Shown: positions 55,890 through 64,000 of the stretch, piece after piece
Layout of the letters: each line of letters opens with the position of its first letter
Numbering within the stretch: position 1 is the first letter of the stretch
From: Closterium sp. Naga37s-1
Taxonomy: Eukaryota; Streptophyta; Zygnematophyceae; Desmidiales; Closteriaceae
Length of the DNA stretch: 64,000 bases
NCBI GenBank assembly: GCA_947471745.1
Contig: CANJKZ010001038.1
Coordinates: 248,001 to 312,000 of the forward strand
Reading direction: 5' to 3'
The notes under the pieces: model-generated
The model's database searches: none
What the model was told of the DNA's origin: nothing
The model's input: the letters and a program-made list of their open reading frames with translations, nothing else
Translations under genes and position numbers: made by a program

Positions 55890-56014
55890 TGTCAAACATT
55901 ATATATGTTACTGCTGTGTAGGCTACAGTGGGTTAGGCTTTAGGGGGTACATTTCTCTAGGGTTTCATACTTGTACTCCAAATGTTTCTAGTTCATCACT
56001 TCTTGTTTCTGACA
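55890..56014 (+). repeat. Element F 3' LTR
   Basis: 125 bp; differs from the 5' copy at two sites. Followed by CTTAC, where E's leader resumes. Confidence 0.95.
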
Positions 56015-56727
56015 CTTACCTTACTCGCGCCCTCGTGCGCCTCTCTCTGCTCGTGCGCCCTCGTGCGCCCCGCCCCTAGTACTGCCCGCGCGCCGTCCAC
56101 TCACCGCGCGCGCGCAGTTTGCTAGCCGCCCACGCGCAGCCAGCTAGCCGCCCGAGCGCAGCCCGCTAGCCGCCCGCGCGCAGCCCGCTAGCCGCCCGCG
56201 CAGCCAGCGCCGCCCGCGCGCAGCCCGCACCGGCCTCGCGCGGCCCTACGCTCAGCCCGCGAGCTGCCCGCTGGCCGGCCGTGCTGGCCGTCCCGCGCGC
56301 CGCAGCCCCGCACGTAGGCCGCCACCTCGCGCCCGTAGGCCGCCGCCCGCACTACGCCGCCGCCTCGCACGGCCGCTGCCCGCACGCAGGCCGCAGCCCG
56401 CGCGCCGCGGCTGCTCGCACGCCGGCCGCTGCAGCCCGCGCACAGCCGCCGCCTACACGCAGCGGCGGCCCGCTCGCAGCCGCAGCCTACGCGCAGCCGC
56501 AAACCGCGCGCAGGCCCACCGTCGCGCCGCCCTGCCTGCCCGAGCTGCGCCGCGCCGCCTTGCCCGAGTCGCGCCGCCCTACCTGCCCGAGCCGCGCTGC
56601 CCTGCTGTACAGCAGTGCCCCACCTGCAGCAACTGCTGCTCCTGTTCCTGCTGCTACTGCTGTTTCAGCTGCTCCTGCTGTTCCTGCTGTTCCTGCTGCT
56701 ACTGCTGCTACTGCTACTGCTGCAACC
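56015..56727 (+). other. Element E leader, GC-rich
   Basis: Resumed E leader with GCGCCCTCGTGCGCC motifs at 56027-56075 and GCCGCCCGCGCGCAGCC-type repeats at 56100-56260. The frame is open from ATG 56281 through to gag, giving a possible Ala/Arg/Pro-rich extension, but 56728 matches the start used by the relatives. Confidence 0.6.
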
Positions 56728-58734
56728 ATGGCTAGTCCCACCGTTCTCTCTTTCGATGCTGAGGGCCGACCGATTCAGTTTGATGCTTGGCTCGACGACC
56801 TGCACCTGTTCCTACAGATCACTGCTAAGGACGATATCTCGCTGTATGATCACGCGTCCGGAACCGCTCTAGCGCCTGCTGAGACTGCTGACAGTAGTGC
56901 TCGCTCACAGTGGCAGACTCGTGACGCTCACGCTCGCCTAGCCATTCGCAGCCACCTGCCGTTAGATGAGCGCGCGCATTTTGGCCAGCATAAGTCTGCT
57001 AAGGCGCTGTACGATGTTGTAGTAGCACGCTACCCCTCGCCTGCCTCTGCTACGATCGGCCGTCTCTCGCTGCCCTATCTTTTCCCCGATCTGTCCGCAT
57101 TTCCCACCGTCGCTGACCTCATCACCCACCTCCACACTAGTGACACACGCTGCCGTGCCGCCCTTCCTGCTGAGTTTCTCGCCAAGAACCCCCCACCGAT
57201 GTACCTCACTCTCTACCACCTTGTCACCCATCTCCCTGACTCTCTTCGCGCAGTCAGGGACCACTTTCTCGCCCTCTGCCCCACCGAGCTCACCGTTGAC
57301 CTGCTCGAGAAGCACTTGCTTGCAGCTGAGGCTAGCATAGTCGCTGTAGGTGCCTCTCGTGGCGACCCCCGCACGCCCTTCTTTGAAGGGTGTTCCCCTT
57401 CCCCCCTTCTCCCCTTAGTCGCCTCTGCTGCTGCCGTCGACTACCTTGGAGCTGAGGAAGTCGGGGCTGCGTCTGCTTCTAGTGGGAGGCGCAAGGGCGG
57501 CAGGGGCAAGGGGGGCAAGGGTGGTGGGGGTGACGGTGGGGGAGGCGGTGGTGGAGGCGGTGGCGGCGGTGGGGGCGGTGGCGGTGGTGGGGGTGGTGGC
57601 GGGGCTGGGGGAGTCAGTGGTGGCGGCGGGGGTGGTGGCGGCAGCGGTGGTGGAGGTGGCCGGGGTGGAGGCGGTGGTGGTGGCGGCAGTGGGCGTGGTG
57701 GCGGCGGCGGGGGTGGTGGTCGGGGTGGACCGGCGCAACGTGGAGGTTCTGGTGGTGTCCAGAGCCAGCAGCAGCGTTTTGGAGAGACCCCGTCGTCCCA
57801 GCAGCTTCGTGAGTGGTACTCTCAGCATGGGGGGTCTGGGGGTGGAGGTACCTGCCCGTATGTCATCCGCACAGGTGACCGCACTAGTCAGACGTGTGGG
57901 AGGCCCCACACGCAGCAGCGCTGCTTCTCCCGTCTCGACGATGCCTGGCGTGCACAGTTCCTTGACGCCTCCGAGCTGCCCCGCTGGGCTGATCTGCTTA
58001 AAAAGAACATTGATATCTTTGCTCTTGACTTTGATGTTATCCTTGGTGCCATGTATGCATTGACTATTAGTGTTGAGGGTGACTGTTACCTGTGTGTCCC
58101 GCCCAACCCGGGCATTGAGACCAGTGAGGCTGCCGCTCTAGGTGCTAGTGCGTCTGCTGCCCCATGTCCTAGTGAGGCTGCTGCTCTAGGTGCTGGTGAG
58201 TCTGCTGCTTCAGGTGCTCGTGAGTCTGCGCCTTCAGGTACTGCGTCTACTGAGGCACCGCACACCTTCACACTGGACTCAGGTGCTTCCCGCTGTTTCT
58301 TTCGCGACCGCACTGCCCTCGCACAGCTCCCTAGGCCTGTTGCTGTCTCCCTGACTGACCCCTCCGGTCCGGTCCTTGCGACCTCCACCACTGCCCTCCC
58401 TTGTCCTGCTGTCCTGTCCGGCACGCTGTCGGGTCTTTACCTCCCCTCGTTCTCTACGAACTTGGTGGCGGGTTCCGCGCTCCAGGACGCGGGTGTTCAC
58501 GAGTTCACCCCTGCCTATGAGCGCGTGACACACTGCACGTGTGCTCAGACGGGTCGTCACCTGGCTACCTTCACTCGGCAGCCGGGGTCAGACCTGTACA
58601 CACTGACCACTAAGTCCCCTCAGGTAGCTGCGTCTGCGTCTGCGTCAGGTCAGTTGTCCGCCCCCTGCTCGTGTCGCACCTTGTCGCACCGGACGGTCCT
58701 CTGGCACCACCGCCTTGGTCACCCTTCGATGTAG
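56728..58734 (+). pseudogene. Element E gag and protease
   Basis: Starts MASPTVLSFD. Complete Gag with Gly-rich stretch (57480-57740), LREWY, long zinc knuckle, CVPPNPGIE and protease DSGAS. Ends at TAG 58732 in the HHRLGH-PSM region, where F has CAG. Gag itself appears intact, so this copy could in principle still give a Gag-sized product. Confidence 0.88.
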
Positions 58735-59562
58735 CGCCTTCGTGGCATGCACTCCCGTTACCTTGTCTCTGGTCTCCCCAGGTCACTGCCTCCCCTGCCA
58801 CCGTCCCCTGCCCCTCTCTGCCTTCCCTATTTCGAGGGGTGGCAGCGTGCCGCCCCTCACTCCTCTGAGTTTCCCCCGACGGAGGCTCCTCTGCAGACCC
58901 TTCACATGGACGTATAAGGCCCAGCCCGCGTTCGTGGACAGGGCGGAGAGCGCTACTTTCTGCTGGTAGTTGACGACTACACGCGTTACACCACGGTCTT
59001 CCCCTTGTGCACCAAGGGTGAGGTCCCTGATGTCTTGATCCCTTGGATCCGCGCTACCCGTCTCCAGCTGGAGAGGCGCTTTCGCACGGACCTTCCCGTC
59101 CTGCGACTGCACTCTGATAGAGGTGGTGAGTTTTCCTCCGGCCTCTTGAGAGCCTTCTGTCAGGGGGAGGGCATTGAGCAGACGTTCACGCTTCCGGCCT
59201 CTCCGCAGCAGAATGGGGTTGCTGAGCGCCACATTGGCTTGGTCATGGAGGTCGCTCGTACCTCCTTGATCCATGCGGCTGCCCCCCATTTTCTGTGGCC
59301 GTTTGTGGTCCGGTACGCCGCGCATCAGCTCAACCTCTGGCCCCGTGTCTCCACTCCGGAGACCTCGCCGACACTGCGTTGGACGGGAGAGGCTGGCGAT
59401 GCGTCGGTGTTCCTGGTCTGGGGATCTCGTGCCTTTGTCCGCGATACGTCCGCGGACAAGCTCTCCTCCCGCGCCGTTCCTTGTTTCTTCCTTGGCTTTG
59501 TCCCAGACGCGCCTGGCTGGCAGTTTTACCACCCCACCTCGCGCCGTGTCTTCCCCTCTTAG
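58735..59562 (+). pseudogene. Element E integrase
   Basis: In the same frame as gag. A TAA at 58914 replaces the Trp of DVWG; HSDRGGEF and NGVAERH follow with 35-residue spacing. Ends at TAG 59560 where F has CAG. Confidence 0.85.
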
Positions 59563-61123
59563 GACGTCACGTTTGACGATCGGTCCCCTTTTACCGTCTC
59601 TTCCCCTATCGCACTGCCCCGCTCCCCCCTCCGCCGCTCTTCCTCACGCCAGGTGCTGCTTCAGTATACCCCCTACCTCCCCAGGGTCCTGCTCCCTCAG
59701 GTGTTTCCCAGGTAGACCCGGTCGAGCCTGTCGAGGTAGCTGTCGACTCTGGTCCTGCGCGAGGTACTGAGCCTGAGCGTGCTGAGCCTGGAGGTGCTGA
59801 GCTTGGGGGTGCTGAGCTTGGGGGTGCTGAGACTGGGAGTGCTGCGACTGGGGGTGCTGAGACTGGGGGTGATGAGCCTGGGGGTGCTGTGAATTGGGGT
59901 ACTGAGCCTGGACGTACTGCGCTTGGGGGCACTCTCTCTTCCCAGCAGCTGCGTGAGTGGTACTCTCGGCACTGCCACCGCCGACGTGGTGCTGTGGGAG
60001 CTGGGGGTGCTGCTGGAGCTGGAGCTGAGGGAGCTAGTGCTACTGGTGCTGGTGTGGCGGCCGGCCCTGGGGTTGGCGCTGGAGGTGCTGGAGCCACTGG
60101 TCCTGGAGGTACTCGTACTAGCGGTATTGGAGCTGCTGGGACTGGAGGTGCTACTGGAGCTGCTGGAGGTGGTGGTGCTACTGGAGCCGGAGCTACTGGA
60201 GGTGCTACTGGTGCTGGAGCTTGTGGTGCTGCAGGGGCTGGAGCTGGAGGCGTTAGCGCTCGTCCTGCTGGAGCTGCTGGAGCAGGTGCTCCTGTGGGTG
60301 CTGGAGTTGGCGCTGCTAGAGCTGCTGGTGGTGCTGCAGGAGTTGGAGCTGACGCTGGGGGTGCTGGTGCTGTCTCTGCTGGTTCTGGAGGCGCTGCGCG
60401 GCCGCGGCCGTACTTCGTTCCGCTCCTTCAGCAGGTTCTTGGTCTTTCGCCTTCTACTGGTCCTGCTCCTCCCTTAGAGTGTCCACCCCCTGTCCCGTCA
60501 CAGTCGCAATTATAGCGCGCCTCCCCACTGCCTGCTCCCTCTCCTTACACTGGTCCGACCGTAGGTCTTGCTGAGCGTCGTGAGCCTGCGTCTCGTCCTG
60601 CGTCGCCCGTTCGCACTGCTCGCGCTAGTCGTCGTGCTCCGCGTCCGCGTCCTCCTCCTGTCCCCGGCACGCACCAGATGGCACTTCGTCCGTCCACTGC
60701 TCCACAGCGTGTCCCTCTCCCGTCTCCTCCTGCGTCCTCCCTTGCCGACGGTCCGGACCCTGAGTCCGACTCTCTTCGTGCTGCTAGTCCTACTGTCACG
60801 CGTCTCCTGGCCACTGTTGTCACTGACCCTTCCTTTCAGTCCACTGCTGCATCTGCCTTAGTTGCTGAGCTTGTCAACTTTGCTGCTCACTGTCGTCAAG
60901 ACTACGCCGCGAGTCTTGTTGCTGAGTCTGAGTCTGTCTGTCCTCCGTCCGTCGGGGGTGAGTGTGCTCTTGGCACGGACGTCCTTGAGGACAGGCAGGA
61001 TGACTTTGAGTGCTTTGCAGCCGCTGTACCTCATCTCGTGTCCATGCTGATTGCACCTGAGGGAGACCCGGATGCACCAGACATCCCGACCCCGCGCTCT
61101 TACGCAGAGGCGATAGAGGGTCC
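59563..61123 (+). pseudogene. Element E linker and RT start
   Basis: A one-base deletion near 59580 shifts the frame. The linker continues in the new frame with Ala/Gly-rich repeats and LREWY, hits TAG at 60513, and goes on to LEDRQDDFECF and SYAEAIEGP. The element ends there at 61123 without RT core. Confidence 0.85.
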
Positions 61124-61869
61124 TGTTGTTCAGGATCCGTCACTTCGAGAACTTACGACGAACTCATTTCTCAACTAAACGCAAATCCGCTCGGTAGGAT
61201 GTTGCGCCTTAGGCTTAGCTACCATCTCCAATTTCAATCACTTAAAAAGATGGTCTAGAGAGTGAGAACCAAGTAAGAACGTCCAGCAGCCGCATGACTA
61301 GAATCGTGGGGGAAGTACAAGCATTAAGGCCTAGAAAGTTGGAGTTGGGAACCTCCAAGAGAACCATGAGAGGGAAGGGGTTCTCCAAGAGCTAGGGAAG
61401 GATGGTAGGAACCTTCCTAGCAGCAAGGATGCAACCCTCATCATGAGGTCCTTGAGGTGTCACATGCAAAATCCAATATAGTTGGATTTTGCCTAGGTGT
61501 TGCAACATTTGCAACCCATGCTAGAAACTTCTAGCCACCCCAATCCCTAGCCACCCAACCAAAGATCCCTTTATAGTCATGTCCCAAGTAATCACCCAAA
61601 TTAGATATAACCTTAAAAGGTAATAAGAAATCCAAGTCTTGGAAATCTTGTAACTTGGGCGATCTTGGTCGGAATAAGGCGATCTTGGTATCGTTGGAAA
61701 GCTCTGGATTTCTCCTGCATGGTCAAGCAAACTTGGAGAAAACACAGAGATGGTAAAATCCAACAGCCATGCACAATGACAAATGCTCATGCAAACAATG
61801 CACGCATGAATAGCACGAGCACTCGGCATGACGTTAGGATGACATGCACTCAGAATGACGTGCATCCAA
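61124..61869 (-). repeat. Element H provisional 3' LTR
   Basis: On the coding strand the segment would run TGGATGCACG to AACAACA, giving TG...CA ends, and follows the polypurine-like CTGAGGGGGAGTTAGT (61870-61885). The right boundary is uncertain by several bases, because the partner LTR is outside the window. Confidence 0.45.
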
Positions 61870-61885
61870 CTAACTCCCCCTCAGA

Positions 61886-61971
61886 CTAATGGACTGCATG
61901 CACACACACTCACACACATGCAAACTCTCATGCACACAATCACACATGCACTCATGACACTGCTGCACACA
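61886..61971. repeat. CA/TG-rich simple sequence in H 3' UTR
   Basis: Short ACACAC and CATGCA units between the H pol stop and its polypurine tract. No coding signal. Confidence 0.6.
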
Positions 61972-63997
61972 CTAATGCAATGCCATGCCACACATTTTAG
62001 CACACTTCCAATGTGCGCTCTCGGGAAGTCTCTTGGTGAGAAAATCTGCCGCCTGCTTGGTAGCGTTTACATGGTGAAGCTCAACAATCCCCTCCTTCAC
62101 CATCTGCCTCACCCAGTGCCACTTGATCTTCATGTGCTTGTTCAGCCCATTCTGGATAGGATTATTGGCCATGCCAATAGCAGCCTCGCTGTCGGAGAAA
62201 AGTAGGTCCCTCCTGTTCAGCTCCCATGTCCTCCAGCAGCTTCCTCAGGAGCACGATCTCCTTGATGGCATGGTACATCGCCATGTACTCTGCCTCTCCG
62301 GAAGACTGAGCAATCTCACTCTGCTTCTTGGACCTCCAGCTTACTGGTCCACCTCCGACCATGCACACAAAGCCGCCAACTGATGACAGATACTCCTCCT
62401 CTGAGGCCCATGTAGCGTCGGTGAAGCACGACAGCTTCAAGGTTCCAGGCGTGACCCCATCTTCTCCAATCTGTTTCAGCTGGCCTCCAGCTGAAAACTG
62501 AACACCAGCAGATGCCGTTGATCCGAGGTAGCGCACCAAGCGCTTTGCCACATCCAACTGCTCCTCTGTAGGCCGCTGCACAACTCTGGCCAGCTGCCCC
62601 ACTCCGAATGAAGCATCAGGTCGCGTATGCACAGCTGCATACATCACACTCCCAATGAGTGACTGGTACTCATTCTGCTGCTCATCCTCGAGTACATCAT
62701 CCTCCTCAGCTGCCTTCTTCAGTTTGAAGCCCGCAGTGAACGGTGTCATCACAGTGCGACCCCCAGTCACACCATACCGCTCCATGAAACCAGAGATGTA
62801 GTGTGACTGATGCACCTTCAGCCACCTCCTCTCAACACCCCTCTCAATCTGCAGCCCCAAGTAGTAGTGGACATCCCCCAGCATCTTGCACTTGAAGTTG
62901 TCCATCAGCAGCTTCTGTGTCCTCTCAATCTGCTCCATGGAAGGTGAGAACAGCATTATGTCATCGACATACACCAGCAGCAAGAGCAGCTGCTCCCCCT
63001 CTCCAAGCAGAAACAAGCTGTGATCCGCCTGGGACGTCTTGAAGCCTCCACTCAGCAGCACCTCCTCCAGCTTCTCATACCAGCACCTGGGCGCTTGCTT
63101 AAGGCCATAGATAGCCTTCTTGAGCTTGCACACACGGCTGGTCCCATCCTCATAGCCGTCGGGCTGCGCCATGTAGATATCCTCCAGCGGTATTCCATTG
63201 AGAAACGCCGTGGTGATATCCATCTGCTTCACATGCCATCCCTTCACAGCTGCGCCAGCCATCACAGTCCTCAATGTCACTGGCTTGACAACGGGAGCGA
63301 AGATCTCCCCAAAGTCGACCTTCTCTTTCTGCTGAAACCCCTTGGCGACCAAACGGCTCTTGAACCGCTCCAACGCACCATCAGCACCACTCTTCACCTT
63401 GAAGATCCACTTGCTGCTGATCGGCCGTCGCCCCTCGGGTAACTCAACAAGCTCCCAAGTCCCATTCTCAATGAGACTGTTGAACTCCGCATCCATGGCA
63501 GCCTTCCACTCCTCCTTCTGAGGTCCACTCAGTGCCTCCTCCACTGTGGCTGGTTCTCCAGGCAAGGGTGTGAAGAAACAGAAAGCCATCTCCTCATCTT
63601 CTCCCTCATCCGCCTGAACCGCCATGGCACCTTGCTTGGGTCCTCCCAAACGGCTATACTTCAGCCTTGAGGGTGCTGCTGCCACTCTCTTCTCGCGGGT
63701 TGCAATCTGCTGCCCATGTGGTGAAGCTCCTCTCTGCACACTCCTCTTGGTGACATTGGCGTTTGCAGCAGGCTCGGGCTGAGATGGTGAGTCCACACGT
63801 GCCGACTCATCCTCCAACCCCTCCTCCGCAGCAGGACCAGCACCTTGCTGCTCACCACCGCCACTGTGGTCACTGGTCAGCTCTGACCCAGGGAGATCCT
63901 CAAGGTGCAGCTGAACCTCCTCCACTGCAGACCGCTCAATCTCCTGCAGACGCAAGCCAATCTGCACCTGCTGCTGCTGCTGCCAGCCCTTGTACAT
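61972..63997 (-). pseudogene. Element H pol: RT and RNase H
   Basis: The frame 62162-63997 enters from the right, carries an acidic linker, RT (WELVELPEGRRPISSKWIFK, YVDD at 62960-62971) and RNase H (CFTDATWAS, SSGEAEYMAM). One 1-nt indel near 62195-62205 shifts to frame 61972-62172, which has ANNPIQNGLNKHMKIK and ADFLTKRLP and a natural stop. A single frameshift could be a real lesion or an assembly error; otherwise the domains are intact. Confidence 0.85.
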
Positions 63998-64000
63998 GAC

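Larger units (their letters stand above)
41952..56014 (+). mobile_element. Element F: copia interrupted by G
   Basis: 125-bp LTRs with two differences, flanked by CTTAG and CTTAC (one mismatch) in E's leader. Without G, its Gag-Pol is one frame of about 2010 codons from 42697 to 55665 with only two defects of its own, both TAG in place of CAG (51454, 52201). It is therefore a recently inactivated element. Confidence 0.92.
41739..61123 (+). mobile_element. Element E: copia, interrupted by F and cut by H
   Basis: 5' LTR and PBS at 41739-41878 and leader to 41951; F and G fill 41952-56014; the leader resumes and runs into gag, protease, integrase, linker and the RT start. The sequence stops at EAIEGP, just before the RT core, where element H begins. 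The remaining RT, RNase H and 3' LTR are expected beyond the right edge. Multiple stops and one frameshift make it dead. Confidence 0.85.
61124..64000 (-). mobile_element. Element H: copia, runs off right edge
   Basis: Minus-strand copia of yet another lineage. Probable 3' LTR 61124-61869, CA-rich 3' UTR, then RNase H and RT. E's sequence ends at its left boundary, so H most likely inserted in E. The 5' half lies outside the window. Confidence 0.8.

Noticed and set aside
1-64000. tRNA, rRNA or other structured RNA genes
   Set aside because: None was recognised on reading. A covariance-model scan was not possible, so small RNAs could have been missed.

Overview
The window looks like intergenic, transposon-packed DNA from a large eukaryotic nuclear genome. 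The LTR retrotransposons are Ty1/copia type, and most have a primer-binding site resembling the 3' end of plant initiator-Met tRNA. Coding regions are very GC-rich, while the host spacers are AT-rich. A streptophyte green alga (charophyte grade) is my best guess, but nothing here proves the taxon. I saw no rRNA, tRNA or CRISPR array, and no bacterial gene organisation.

Layout. 1-910: a 36-bp minisatellite, a 22-base C run and a possible LTR end. 911-3277: AT-rich spacer with a few coding-like blocks I cannot assign. 3278-3543: a 46-bp tandem array just upstream of the only convincing host gene, a calpain-type cysteine protease (3966-5942, +). 5943-7130: low-complexity DNA with a 30-bp minisatellite. 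About 7110-10625: a 98-bp minisatellite of about 36 units, rich in G-runs on the + strand. 10631-10825: a Tourist-like MITE. 10840-11019: an orphan exon-like piece.

Stack 1 (minus strand, 11073-31315). Element B (510-bp LTRs, about 95% identical) is split at the end of its RNase H by element A (128-bp LTRs, about 97%). A is split in its 5' leader by element C (125-bp LTRs, 2 differences, perfect CGCAC target duplication, one intact 1992-aa Gag-Pol). LTR divergence falls in nesting order. A host spacer follows, then element D (33529-40529, minus, AGGCA duplication), a full-length but dead relative of C. Five 180-bp satellite units fill 40850-41738.

Stack 2 (plus strand, 41739 onward). Element E is split in its leader by F, and F is split in gag by G (identical 131-bp LTRs, CCGGA duplication, intact 1673-aa Pol). 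E stops abruptly at 61123, where element H (minus) begins and runs off the right edge.

A, C, D, E, F and G form one copia family. They share very short LTRs, a lengthened Gag zinc knuckle and (all but G) repetitive IN-RT linkers; a paired-hairpin 3' UTR is seen in C, F and G, with damaged or partial forms in A and D. C looks autonomous. G, and the older A, lack the N-terminal Gag region and may depend on Gag supplied by relatives such as C.
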